A stretch of 64,000 nucleotides of DNA from Aquimarina latercula DSM 2041 (lineage in GTDB: Bacteria; Bacteroidota; Bacteroidia; Flavobacteriales; Flavobacteriaceae), in contig NZ_KE387185.1 of the NCBI RefSeq assembly GCF_000430645.1, forward strand, positions 1,399,780 to 1,463,779, written 5' to 3'. Below are positions 16,095 to 23,632 of the stretch, piece by piece. The translations under genes were made by a program, and so were the position numbers. A model generated the notes under the pieces. That model saw only the letters and a list, made by a program, of their open reading frames with translations, made no database searches and had not been told where the DNA came from. Within the stretch, counting starts at the first letter, position 1; each line of letters starts with the position of its first letter.

Positions 16095-16184
16095 AACTTT
16101 AGACCGAGAAACAGAGTTGTCTCTGTTTTCTTAGAGAGTCTAGGCTTGAACTCATTATTGTTAGTTTCAAAATGAGTTAATTTG
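16095..16184 (-). other. tRNA-like remnant and hairpin between tRNA genes
   Basis: Ninety bases that hold no full tRNA. There is a TTCAAG T-loop-like motif followed by CCTAGAC, a stem ACTCATT/AATGAGT around a TTTGAAA-type loop, and a strong hairpin AAACAGAG-ACAA-CTCTGTTT enclosed by AGAC/GTCT. It is probably a decayed unit or an insert like those inside the neighbouring tRNAs. Confidence 0.4.
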
Positions 16185-16258
16185 TCTGAGAAGCAGGATT
16201 CGAACCTGCGACCTCTCGCGTCCAAGGCGAGTAAACAAAACCACCGTTATCTTCCCAG
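16185..16258 (-). tRNA. tRNA-Pro(TGG)
   Basis: Acceptor CTGGGAA/TTCTCAG (one G-U), anticodon arm CTCGC-CTTGGAC-GCGAG, T-arm GCAGG-TTCGAAT-CCTGC. The D-stem is weak: three pairs, and T10 does not pair. Confidence 0.85.
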
Positions 16259-16266
16259 ATTTATAG

Positions 16267-16353
16267 CGGAAGAAGTGGGAGTCGAACCCACACGAGTCAT
16301 TAGCTCCTAACAGTTTTCAAGACTGCGGCCACCACCTATTGGCTTGCTCTTCC
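16267..16353 (-). tRNA. tRNA-Ser(TGA)
   Basis: Class II tRNA. Acceptor GGAAGAG/TTCTTCC, anticodon arm GCAGT-CTTGAAA-ACTGT, long variable arm with GAG/CTC, T-arm GTGGG-TTCGACT-CCCAC, discriminator G. Confidence 0.9.
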
Positions 16354-16362
16354 GTTTTTTAG

Positions 16363-16380
16363 CAGTATCGACGGGATTCC
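16363..16380 (-). repeat. Second copy of the tRNA-Asp 3' end
   Basis: Minus-strand TCCCGTCGATACTGC repeats the tRNA-Asp 3' end (TCCCGTCGGTACTGC) 64 bases downstream with one change. This distal copy pairs perfectly with the tRNA-Asp 5' acceptor AGTATCG, whereas the proximal one needs a G-U. The bases between fold as CTGC-AAA-GCAG and CAGGAT/ATCCTG hairpins. Confidence 0.65.
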
Positions 16381-16426
16381 CTTCCACCTAGCTCAGGATA
16401 AACTTCTCATCCCGAATCCTGCTTTG

Positions 16427-16499
16427 CAGTACCGACGGGATTCGAACCCGCGACCTTCCGAGAGACAGTCGGGTGCACTAGCCACTGTGCTACGATACT
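16427..16499 (-). tRNA. tRNA-Asp(GTC)
   Basis: Acceptor AGTATCG/CGGTACT, D-stem GCAC/GTGC, anticodon loop CTGTCTC (GTC) on a stem with one mismatch, T-arm GCGGG-TTCGAAT-CCCGT, discriminator G. A second 3' end lies downstream, so an alternative mature form would span 16363-16499 with a 64-base insert at 59/60. Confidence 0.85.
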
Positions 16500-16546
16500 A
16501 TATTCCTAAATAGATAGGAGTCTTTAATTTTATAATTTGTATTTAG

Positions 16547-16617
16547 CGCGCTTACTCGGATTTGAACCCAGATTAAAGATTTTGGAGACCTTTGTGCTAC
16601 CATTACACTAAAAGCGG
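16547..16617 (-). tRNA. tRNA-Trp(CCA), degenerate acceptor
   Basis: Anticodon arm AAGGT-CTCCAAA-ATCTT, D-stem GTGT/GCAC, T-arm CTGGG-TTCAAAT-CCGAG with a central G-G mismatch. The acceptor has a five-pair core (CGCTT/AAGCG) but the two outer positions do not pair. Confidence 0.75.
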
Positions 16618-16634
16618 CTTATTATTATATTTAG

Positions 16635-16717
16635 TGGAAGTAGTAGGACTCGAACCTACAAGCTCCGAAGAGACCAGATTTACAGTCTGGTGAGCCAACC
16701 AATTGCTCAATACTTCC
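16635..16717 (-). tRNA. tRNA-Tyr(GTA)
   Basis: Perfect acceptor GGAAGTA/TACTTCC, anticodon arm CCAGA-CTGTAAA-TCTGG, long variable arm, T-arm GTAGG-TTCGAGT-CCTAC, discriminator A. Confidence 0.92.
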
Positions 16718-16726
16718 ATTTTTTAG

Positions 16727-16799
16727 AGACAAGAACAGGAATCGAACCTGTAAAAAACGGAGTTGCAGTCCGTAGCCTTAACCATTCAGCCACCTTGTC
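16727..16799 (-). tRNA. tRNA-Cys(GCA)
   Basis: Acceptor GACAAGG/TCTTGTC, anticodon arm ACGGA-CTGCAAC-TCCGT, T-arm ACAGG-TTCGATT-CCTGT, discriminator U73, the known cysteine identity base. Confidence 0.9.
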
Positions 16800-16803
16800 T
16801 TAG

Positions 16804-16876
16804 CGATACCAGTAGGATTTGAACCCACATCTTAAGAGTTAACAGCTCTTAGCTTTACCAGTTAAGCTATAGTATC
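16804..16876 (-). tRNA. tRNA-Asn(GTT)
   Basis: Acceptor GATACTA/TGGTATC, D-stem GCTT/AAGC, anticodon arm AAGAG-CTGTTAA-CTCTT, T-arm GTGGG-TTCAAAT-CCTAC, discriminator G. Confidence 0.9.
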
Positions 16877-16883
16877 AGTATTG

Positions 16884-16970
16884 CGGAGGACAAAGGAATT
16901 GAACCTTCACTGTGATTAGACAGACTTGTTTAGCAGACAAGCGCAACAAACCAATATTTGCCTATCCTCC
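16884..16970 (-). tRNA. tRNA-Ser(GCT)
   Basis: Class II. Acceptor GGAGGAT/GTCCTCC, anticodon arm CTTGT-CTGCTAA-ACAAG, long variable arm, T-arm GAAGG-TTCAATT-CCTTT, discriminator G. Confidence 0.9.
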
Positions 16971-16976
16971 TTAAAG

Positions 16977-17049
16977 TTGACACAGAGGGATTTGAACCCA
17001 CATCACCTCGATTAAAAGTCGAGTGCTTTTCCAATTAAGCTACGTGTCA
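16977..17049 (-). tRNA. tRNA-Lys(TTT)
   Basis: Acceptor TGACACG/TGTGTCA, D-stem GCTT/AAGC, anticodon arm CTCGA-CTTTTAA-TCGAG, T-arm GTGGG-TTCAAAT-CCCTC with one T-T mismatch, discriminator A. It is the first tRNA of the array in the direction of transcription. Confidence 0.9.
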
Positions 17050-17083
17050 ATTTTGGTTTTCAGTATGTCAATGAACTATGTAA

Positions 17084-17114
17084 ATAAAAAAAGGCGCCTT
17101 ATTCGGGCGCCTTT
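17084..17114 (-). terminator. Terminator or attenuator ahead of the tRNA array
   Basis: AAAGGCGCC (17090-17098) and GGCGCCTTT (17106-17114), followed on the minus strand by a T-run. It ends the tiny-ORF transcript from about 17.32 kb, only 35 bases before the first tRNA. Read-through would feed the tRNA array, for which I see no other promoter. Confidence 0.75.
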
Positions 17115-17139
17115 ATATATCTTGTGGATGTATGTCGGT

Positions 17140-17259
17140 TTATAATCGCATACGTTTCCTTTCTATATAATAGACACCATATATATTCCAATCGGAACAA
17201 TACTCTCCTTGCTTGCTAAAGAGACGGGTAATACTATGTTGTAACTTATTCGGTATCAT
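17140..17259 (-). CDS. Small ORF, 39 aa, module 1 gene a
   Basis: ATG at 17259, TAA at 17140, product MIPNKLQHSITRLFSKQ... ending in ERKRMRL. It is basic and aromatic with no signal peptide. A near-consensus promoter lies 67 bases upstream and a strong hairpin with T-run 26 bases downstream, so the transcript is only about 230 nt. It could be a true small protein or an ORF inside a small RNA. The same layout recurs at 44.1 kb. Confidence 0.55.
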   Translation of the reverse strand: MIPNKLQHSITRLFSKQGEYCSDWNIYGVYYIERKRMRL

Positions 17260-17325
17260 TTTAATTTATTTGTTTTAGTAACTATGTAATCAATATTGAT
17301 ATTTAGTTGCACTTTGATTACGATG

Positions 17326-17356
17326 CAAAGATCAAAACTTTTTTTAAATCTCCAAA
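17326..17356 (-). promoter_or_regulatory. Promoter of small ORF 17140-17259
   Basis: On the minus strand TTTG (17353-17356), exactly 19 bases, then GATCTTTG (17326-17333), one base off TAnnTTTG. Confidence 0.8.
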
Positions 17357-17369
17357 CATTTTTTGAATT

Positions 17370-17520
17370 TATTTTACTGAAAATCAGTTAGTTATGTTTG
17401 TTTTGGGTATAGGAATCCCTGCTCGTTTTTCAACAAGTTTTGGATATTTTGGCAATCGTCTGTCTCTCTGATGCTTACTTTCCAAATGCTATTCTTTATG
17501 TACTAATTAACTTTTAAACA
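17370..17520 (-). other. Spacer similar to 44260-44400
   Basis: It shares blocks with the 44.3-kb locus. On the minus strand both read as similar short peptides (KRAGIPIPK here, KRTGILLPK there), so it may be remnant coding sequence. No complete ORF with an ATG is seen. Confidence 0.4.
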
Positions 17521-17535
17521 TTTTTTGATTTTTTT

Positions 17536-17571
17536 TAATAAAAAAAGCGTCCAATTTCTTGGACGCTTTTT
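17536..17571 (-). terminator. Terminator of small ORF 17607-17723
   Basis: AAAAGCGTCCAA pairs with TTGGACGCTTTT (17543-17554 with 17559-17570), loop of four, with a T-run on the minus strand. The same GCGTCCA stem ends the module at 44.4 kb. Confidence 0.8.
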
Positions 17572-17606
17572 ATTATATATAGGTTTTATCTAAATCACTT
17601 CATAAT

Positions 17607-17723
17607 TTAAGGATTAAAATAGCCACATAACGTCCGGTTTCGATTGGATAATTCTACTATCCATCGATAATCACACTGACTAAACAGCGATTTCGGGTTG
17701 ATATGTGCTCTATTTCTTGTCAT
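17607..17723 (-). CDS. Small ORF, 38 aa, module 1 gene b
   Basis: ATG at 17723, TAA at 17607, product starting MTRNRAHINPKSLFSQ and ending in LCGYFNP. It has its own promoter-like motif (TTTG 17761-17764, 21 bases, AATATTTG 17732-17739) and terminator. Family not recognised. It is paired with the 39-aa ORF downstream. Confidence 0.5.
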   Translation of the reverse strand: MTRNRAHINPKSLFSQCDYRWIVELSNRNRTLCGYFNP

Positions 17724-17731
17724 TTGTTATG

Positions 17732-17764
17732 CAAATATTGGATAATCTAGAGGTATTAACCAAA
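17732..17764 (-). promoter_or_regulatory. Promoter-like motif of small ORF 17607-17723
   Basis: TTTG-N21-AATATTTG on the minus strand. The spacing is two bases longer than consensus. The TTTGCA end is shared with the other three tiny-ORF promoters in this window. Confidence 0.55.
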
Positions 17765-17803
17765 TTTCATTTGCGTTTTTTATATTTAATCCTCTAGTTT
17801 AGA

Positions 17804-18379
17804 ATGAATTTAAGCGATTTTTCTTTAAAAAGCAAAAAAGTATTATATAAAACTATATTTGTATTTTTATCAATAATGACAGTACAAGACTTTTTAAATT
17901 GGTTCAGCAATCACCCTAATTTATTATTAGGTTATTTTGCAATTATTTTAGCGTGCACTTTAATCGGCTTACTTTTTGTAAAGCCGTCGAATTTTAAACC
18001 ACCTATTAATTATTTCTACGGAATTTTAATTTATGCGGTAACAATACCAGGCTTGTTATCTTTGGTTTTACTTCTTTATAGTTTTTTCTTTCTAAAAATT
18101 AATTTATTACAACTTGATTTGGTAACATACTTTGTTCCATTATTATTCATGATTGTAGCCTTAGTTATTATAAATAAAACGATCCCTATGTCTCGAATTC
18201 CTGGTTTCGGAAAGTTATCAGGACTATTCATAATTATTATAATAACGTTCATAATAACATATGTCCTACAGAGAATGTTTTTTGGTGTATTCTTCGTAGG
18301 AAGGTTTCAATATTTACTGTTGTTTTTCTTGGCTTTATTATTTGGGCTTAAAATAGCTTGGGACCGTATAGTAAAATGA
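17804..18379 (+). CDS. Integral membrane protein, unknown function
   Basis: A 191-aa protein with about five to six hydrophobic helices (for example LLLGYFAIILACTLIGLLF and IIIIITFIITYVLQRMF). No transporter or enzyme motif is recognised. It is on the plus strand 129 bases before the nine-gene run starting at 18509 and could belong to it, although a promoter-like motif (TAAATTTG at 18485-18492) lies between them. Confidence 0.7.
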   Translation: MNLSDFSLKSKKVLYKTIFVFLSIMTVQDFLNWFSNHPNLLLGYFAIILACTLIGLLFVKPSNFKPPINYFYGILIYAVTIPGLLSLVLLLYSFFFLKINLLQLDLVTYFVPLLFMIVALVIINKTIPMSRIPGFGKLSGLFIIIIITFIITYVLQRMFFGVFFVGRFQYLLLFFLALLFGLKIAWDRIVK

Positions 18380-18508
18380 TTGAAAAAATAATAATTGTAA
18401 CATTTTGATGCTAGATGATACCTATATTATAAAGGTATATAAGGAAATACTTATCTTAGGTCCTTCTAAAAACACTTATTTTTTTAAATTTGTTTAAATT
18501 CACTAACC

Positions 18509-19189
18509 ATGCTAAAAAATTTAAAGTCCTTATTTATAGTAGATGATTCTGAAGAAGAGAATAAAGAGACTTCTGGATCATCTGAAAAAGCTGATGTAAG
18601 TTCGGATAAAAAGCCAGCCGCTTCAACACCACCGCCGCTTCCTAATAATCCAATAAGTTCTTCCTCAGAAGGAGTTTTGGACACTAAAATCGTAGAAAAG
18701 TTATTACAAGCTATAGAGAAAAATAATCTAGATGGTTTTGATTATTTAGAATATAAAAAATCTCTAAAAGCGTTGGAGAAAATGCCAATGGATGAAGCGA
18801 CGAAATATCGTTCTGCATTTGCCACTGCATCAACAATGGGAGTTACCTTAGATAAGCTTTTACAAACTACTAATTTTTATATAGGAGTTTTAGATAAAGA
18901 AAATGAGCAGTTTATAGGCGCTTTTAAAAATCAATTTGACAGCAAGGTATCAGGTAGAGAAAGAGAGATTGCTCAGTTTGAATCAATCATAAAAGAAAAA
19001 TCAGAGCAAATTAAAAAGCTAACAGAAGAAATTGCGAAACACCAAAAACAGATTGGTGATTTAAAAGCTAAGGTAGAAGAGAGTAATAGTAAGATAAATA
19101 AAACACAAAATGATTTTAAAGTATCTTACAGTCATCTAAAAGCTCAGTTCGAAGAAGATATTGTTAAAATGCAGAAATACTTAAAATAA
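18509..19189 (+). CDS. Coiled-coil protein, first gene of the OmpA/ABC/AAA operon
   Basis: A 226-aa soluble protein with a disordered, proline-rich segment (PAASTPPPLPNNP) at about 36-50, a helical domain at about 60-130 (KALEKMPMDEATKYRSAFATASTMG) and a long coiled coil from about 145 to 220. The stop is directly followed by the ATG of the next gene, so the two are surely cotranslated. It is a likely adaptor for the membrane protein encoded next. Family not recognised. A TAAATTTG motif 17-24 bases before the start may be the -7 element, but no good -33 box is seen. Confidence 0.75.
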   Translation: MLKNLKSLFIVDDSEEENKETSGSSEKADVSSDKKPAASTPPPLPNNPISSSSEGVLDTKIVEKLLQAIEKNNLDGFDYLEYKKSLKALEKMPMDEATKYRSAFATASTMGVTLDKLLQTTNFYIGVLDKENEQFIGAFKNQFDSKVSGREREIAQFESIIKEKSEQIKKLTEEIAKHQKQIGDLKAKVEESNSKINKTQNDFKVSYSHLKAQFEEDIVKMQKYLK

Positions 19190-20203
19190 ATGGACAACAA
19201 CTCATTGAAACCAAAAACATTTTGGAAAAGACCCGAAGGTAAAACCGGGATGTTATTTATGGGACTTTTAGGAGCTGGTGGATTATACGGATTGTATAAA
19301 GTACTTCCCTTTCTAATTAATATTGTAGAAAATACATTATACCTAGGAGTTTTATTAGCTGTATTAGGGGCATTAATATATATTGTATTAGATCCTAAGA
19401 TGAGAAACCTTATTTTCTATATGTATAAATCTTTTATGCGTTGGTTAACAGGTCTTTTTATACAGATTGATCCGATAGGGATTCTTAAAAGTTATATTGA
19501 TGATCTTCATAGTAACTTAAAGAAGATGAATAAGCAAATTGCTGTTCTAAAAGGACAGATGAAACGTTTGCAAACCATTATATATGATAATAAGAAGAAT
19601 ATCAATAATAATCTAAAGCTAGCAAGTGCTGCAAAAGAAAGAGATAAGAAAGGGATTATGATTCTTAAATCTAGAAAAGCTGGTAGATTAAAAGAATCTA
19701 ATATGAAACTTGATGAACTTTATAAGAAGATGGAAATCTTATATAGAGTTTTAGTTAAGATGTACGAGAATTCAGAGATATTATTGGAAGATATAGAGGA
19801 TCAAGTGATGGTTAAGGAGCAAGAAAGAAAAGCAGTAAGAGCTGGACATTCTGCAATGAAATCTGCAATGAACATTATTGCAGGAAATAATGACAAGAAG
19901 GAAATGTTTGATCGCGCATTAGAAGCAATAGCTGATGATGTAAGTATGAAGATAGGAGAGATGGAGCGTTTTATGGAAATGTCTAATAACTTCATGGATT
20001 CTATTGATTTACAGAATGGAATATTCGAAGAAGAAGGTTTAGAATTACTTGAGAAATGGGAGAATGAAGGAGTTTCTCTTATTCTTGGAAATCAAAAAGA
20101 CCTGTTAGTGCATGATCAACATAGTGTAGATCTGGATGCACCTATAGTTAAAACTAAAACCCAAAATAATCAATACTCAGACTTATTTAATTTTGAGGAT
20201 TAA
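19190..20203 (+). CDS. Membrane-anchored coiled-coil protein
   Basis: A 337-aa protein with two hydrophobic helices at about 18-75 (LLGAGGLYGLYKVLPFLI, TLYLGVLLAVLGALIYIVL). A cytoplasmic helical region follows, with heptad character at about 100-205, a second helical stretch, and an acidic C-terminus. The long helical rod after a membrane anchor recalls PspA/TelA-like membrane stress proteins in shape only. It starts immediately after the previous stop and ends 22 bases before the binding-protein gene. Confidence 0.75.
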   Translation: MDNNSLKPKTFWKRPEGKTGMLFMGLLGAGGLYGLYKVLPFLINIVENTLYLGVLLAVLGALIYIVLDPKMRNLIFYMYKSFMRWLTGLFIQIDPIGILKSYIDDLHSNLKKMNKQIAVLKGQMKRLQTIIYDNKKNINNNLKLASAAKERDKKGIMILKSRKAGRLKESNMKLDELYKKMEILYRVLVKMYENSEILLEDIEDQVMVKEQERKAVRAGHSAMKSAMNIIAGNNDKKEMFDRALEAIADDVSMKIGEMERFMEMSNNFMDSIDLQNGIFEEEGLELLEKWENEGVSLILGNQKDLLVHDQHSVDLDAPIVKTKTQNNQYSDLFNFED

Positions 20204-20225
20204 AAAATAACACTAATCAAAAATC

Positions 20226-21779
20226 ATGGCAAAAGGAAGATTAACACCGTTTTCAAAAATTTTAATTGTAGTGCTCATTATTGGAGGACTATATTTTTTA
20301 CTAAATAAATTTGTAAGAAATAACCCAGAGGCTAAAGAAAAAATAGAAGAACTAACTTCTTCTTCTGATAAAGGAGAAACAAAAGAAGGATATAAAGATG
20401 TTATTAATGTAGGGGTAGTAACTTGGGGAGGATATGCTGGAGGACAGTATTTCAACGAAGGATTTAAAGCCAATACAGCATCGAGATTCTATAAAGATTA
20501 TGGATTTAAGGTAAACTTCGAAGTTATTGATGACTTTGATGCTTCTAGAGATGCATTTAAAAATGGTTCTATAGATCTAATGTGGGCAACAATTGATGCG
20601 TTCCCGACAGAAGTAGAAGGGTTATCGCAATACCAACCACAAGTTGTGTTCCAGGCAGATTGGAGTCGTGGAGGAGATGCTATTGTAGCAGCAAGAGGAA
20701 TTAATAAGGTCAGTGATCTTAGAGGTAAGAAAATAGCCGTAGCGCCAATGACACCATCACATTCTTTTTTAATTTGGTTATTGGAAGCTAGTGATATGAC
20801 GACCAAAGATGTTCAGTTGGTAGAAGTACCAAGTGCAATTGATGCTGCTGATTCTTTTAAAAGTAATACTGTTGATGCCGCTGTTGTTTGGAGTCCGGAT
20901 GATGCGGATTGTGTAGCAAAAGTAGCAGGTTCTAAAGTATTAGAAAGCACTAAGAATGCAACACATATTATTGCTGACGTATTTGTTTCTAAAAAAGAAT
21001 TTATAGAAACACATAAAGAGCAATTACAAGATTTATATGAAGGTTGGATGATTGGAGCTTCAGAATTAAACAATTCTGATAGCAATAAGAGAAAAGCGGC
21101 GAAGATACTTGCAGAAGGATTGTCGCAGCCAGAAGATTTCTGTTATGACGCTATAAATAATGTACGATTAGCTACTCATGGAGATAACAAAGATTTCTTT
21201 GGGTTGAACTCAAATTATACAGGTGTTACAGGAGAGGATTTGTATAATAAAATGAAAGTGAAATATAATAATCTTGGATATAGTACTGCTGGTGCAAAAA
21301 GTTGGAGATTACTTTCTACTAAGGATTTAGTAAATAAAACATCGCTATCTGGTGCTTCTCATAATGCCGAACAACAAAAGCAGTTTACTGCAGTTGATAA
21401 AACATTGGAGAAAAAAGAATCGCTTTCGTCAAAAAAAGTAAGTATTAGTTTTAGAACTGGAGAGTTTCAATTAGATGAAAATTCTAAACAATTAATAGAT
21501 CTTCAGTTTACGCCAATCGCAAAAGCATTTGCGAACGCACGTATTAGAATTGAAGGAAATACTGATAATGTTGGATCTAGAGGTCCTAATGTTGCACTAT
21601 CTAAGAAAAGAGCGCAATCAGTTGCAGATTATTTGATCCAGCAACACAGCATGCCAACGAACAGATTTATTATTTTAGGAAATGGTCCAGATAAACCAGT
21701 TCCTGGATGCGAAAGAAATCAAAATGCAGATTGTAAGTCTAAGAACAGAAGAACAGATTTTGAACTGGTAGTAGACTAA
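20226..21779 (+). CDS. ABC transporter substrate-binding protein fused to OmpA domain
   Basis: A 517-aa protein. The N-terminal helix (LIVVLIIGGLYFLLNKFV) is an anchor or signal. Residues about 60-330 are an NMT1/SsuA-like periplasmic binding fold (VINVGVVTWGGYAGGQYF, DLMWATIDAFP, SDLRGKKIAVAP, DAAVVWSPDDAD). Residues about 400-517 are an OmpA-like peptidoglycan-binding domain (RIEGNTDNVGS, LSKKRAQSVADYL). The fusion would tether the binding protein to the cell wall. The ligand class (sulfonate, nitrate or pyrimidine-like) cannot be chosen. Its stop overlaps the permease start by one base (TAATG). Confidence 0.9.
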   Translation: MAKGRLTPFSKILIVVLIIGGLYFLLNKFVRNNPEAKEKIEELTSSSDKGETKEGYKDVINVGVVTWGGYAGGQYFNEGFKANTASRFYKDYGFKVNFEVIDDFDASRDAFKNGSIDLMWATIDAFPTEVEGLSQYQPQVVFQADWSRGGDAIVAARGINKVSDLRGKKIAVAPMTPSHSFLIWLLEASDMTTKDVQLVEVPSAIDAADSFKSNTVDAAVVWSPDDADCVAKVAGSKVLESTKNATHIIADVFVSKKEFIETHKEQLQDLYEGWMIGASELNNSDSNKRKAAKILAEGLSQPEDFCYDAINNVRLATHGDNKDFFGLNSNYTGVTGEDLYNKMKVKYNNLGYSTAGAKSWRLLSTKDLVNKTSLSGASHNAEQQKQFTAVDKTLEKKESLSSKKVSISFRTGEFQLDENSKQLIDLQFTPIAKAFANARIRIEGNTDNVGSRGPNVALSKKRAQSVADYLIQQHSMPTNRFIILGNGPDKPVPGCERNQNADCKSKNRRTDFELVVD

Positions 21780-22747
21780 TGGTAGGGATTAAAAGACTGT
21801 TTGAACTTAGGGGAAACTTAGAATCAAAGGATAAAGCGATACTTACTGTAATCGGTGCTTTGATTCTAATTGGATTATGGTTTTTGTTAGCAGAAGTTTT
21901 ATCTACCTCTGTAATTACACAAGATGAATCGATAGATATTTCTAAGATTGCTCAAAATGAGCGTAAGTACTATGAAAATGATTCTCTTTTAGTTGCTAGT
22001 TACGATACTTTAGAACAAATGAGTCTTGAAGAACTGACATCATTTGGGTTAAAGAAAAATAAGGTGTATCCTTTGCTACCATCACCAATTAAGGTTATTA
22101 AAGCTTTTCCTGATCTGAATAAAAACGATGATGTAATCGGAAATACTTTTTATTCTATTAAATTAAACTTTTTAGGATATCTGGTAGCAATCCTTGTATC
22201 TATACCTATTGGTTTTTTATTAGGTTTGATTCCGTTATTCCGAGGATTATTTAGTCAGATTATAAACTCTTATCGTTTTATTCCGTTGACTGCGGTGACC
22301 GGGATTTTTATTATGTGGCTGGGATTGGGAAGTGATATGAAAGTATCTTTTCTAGCATTCGGTATTATAGTATATCTGATACCTGTCGTCATCCAGCGGA
22401 TTGATGAAGTCCAGAATGTATATCTTAATACTGTTTTTACCTTAGGAGCTACATCTTGGCAAACTATTAGAACAGTATATATTCCATATGTATTCTCTAA
22501 GATTATTGATGATATTAGGGTGTTAACAGCTATCTCTTGGACATATATCACTATTGTAGAGATGTTGAATAAAGGAGGAGGAATAGGAGAATTAATTTGG
22601 ACTGCGAAACGACAAAGTAGAATAGATAAAGCTTTTGCTATACTAATTATCATAGTGGTTATAGGGATATTACAAGATCGATTGTTTGTAATGATCGATA
22701 GAATATTATTTCCATATAAACACATAAATAAAGGAAACAAACATTAA
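21779..22747 (+). CDS. ABC transporter permease, SsuC/TauC-like
   Basis: A 322-aa permease. The first helix (AILTVIGALILIGLWFLLAEV) is followed by a periplasmic stretch of about 80 residues, longer than usual. The BPD core with about five helices comes next (LGYLVAILVSIPIGFLLGLIP, FIPLTAVTGIFIMWLGLG), including the coupling segment TLGATSWQTIRTVYIPYVFSKI. It pairs with the ATPase whose ATG starts two bases after this stop. Confidence 0.9.
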   Translation: MVGIKRLFELRGNLESKDKAILTVIGALILIGLWFLLAEVLSTSVITQDESIDISKIAQNERKYYENDSLLVASYDTLEQMSLEELTSFGLKKNKVYPLLPSPIKVIKAFPDLNKNDDVIGNTFYSIKLNFLGYLVAILVSIPIGFLLGLIPLFRGLFSQIINSYRFIPLTAVTGIFIMWLGLGSDMKVSFLAFGIIVYLIPVVIQRIDEVQNVYLNTVFTLGATSWQTIRTVYIPYVFSKIIDDIRVLTAISWTYITIVEMLNKGGGIGELIWTAKRQSRIDKAFAILIIIVVIGILQDRLFVMIDRILFPYKHINKGNKH

Positions 22748-22748
22748 T

Positions 22749-23558
22749 ATGGCATTACAGTTTACAGATACTCCTCAGGCTCCTAATGTTATAGAACTTA
22801 GAGGGATTTCTCAATCATACGATGGAGGAAAAACTAAAATTATAGAAAACTTAGATTTATTAGTAGAGGACAAACCAATGCAAGGACAGTTTTCTGTCAT
22901 TTTAGGAATGTCCGGATGTGGTAAGTCAACTTTACTGAGATATATTGCGGGATTGCAAGAGCCAACTGCAGGAACGGTGTTAGTCAAAGGGAAACCAGTA
23001 AGTAAAGAAAATAGGGTAAGCATGGTATTTCAGCAATATTCATCTTTGCCTTGGATGACTGTGTTGGATAATGTTGGTTTGGGGTTACGTTTTAAAGGTG
23101 TTTCTAAGAAAGAACGTGATGAAAAAGCGATGGAAATGATCCAGCTGGTTGGATTGGATGGGCACCAAAAGAAGTATGCACAATATCCTACATTATCTGG
23201 GGGACAATTACAGCGTGTAGCCATAGCTCGTAGTTTGATGTCTAATCCAGAAATTTTATTGATGGATGAGCCTTTTGGAGCACTTGATATTAAGACACGT
23301 TTACAAATGCAAGATTTACTAATCGGTATTTGGGAAAAGTTTAGCCCTACAATTTTATTTGTTACTCACGATATACAAGAAGCTGTGTACTTAGCAGATG
23401 ATATTTATATAATGAAACATGCGCCGTCTCATTTTGTTAAGCATATAGATGTTGATTTACCGTTTAATAGAAATAGAGAAACGAAGCGATTAGCTCATTT
23501 TGACGAATTGGTGCATCAAGTAGAAGATGCAATGATGCAGATTGATGCAGGGAGTTAA
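22749..23558 (+). CDS. ABC transporter ATP-binding protein, SsuB/TauB-like
   Basis: A 269-aa ATPase with Walker A GMSGCGKS (residues 53-60), Q-loop VFQQYSSLPW, signature LSGGQ (149-153), Walker B ILLMDEP (169-175) and H-loop VTHD. All catalytic residues are intact. It powers import by the adjacent permease and OmpA-fused binding protein. Confidence 0.95.
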   Translation: MALQFTDTPQAPNVIELRGISQSYDGGKTKIIENLDLLVEDKPMQGQFSVILGMSGCGKSTLLRYIAGLQEPTAGTVLVKGKPVSKENRVSMVFQQYSSLPWMTVLDNVGLGLRFKGVSKKERDEKAMEMIQLVGLDGHQKKYAQYPTLSGGQLQRVAIARSLMSNPEILLMDEPFGALDIKTRLQMQDLLIGIWEKFSPTILFVTHDIQEAVYLADDIYIMKHAPSHFVKHIDVDLPFNRNRETKRLAHFDELVHQVEDAMMQIDAGS

Positions 23559-23632
23559 TTCTTAATTTTAGTATTGCTTTATAGTTTTTAGTGATCTATA
23601 AACTATATTATAAAAACGAAAAAAAGGAAGAA

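Noticed and set aside
16095-16184. tRNA-Phe with an intron
   Set aside because: A TTTGAAA-type loop on a stem is present, but D-arm, T-stem partner and acceptor cannot be found.
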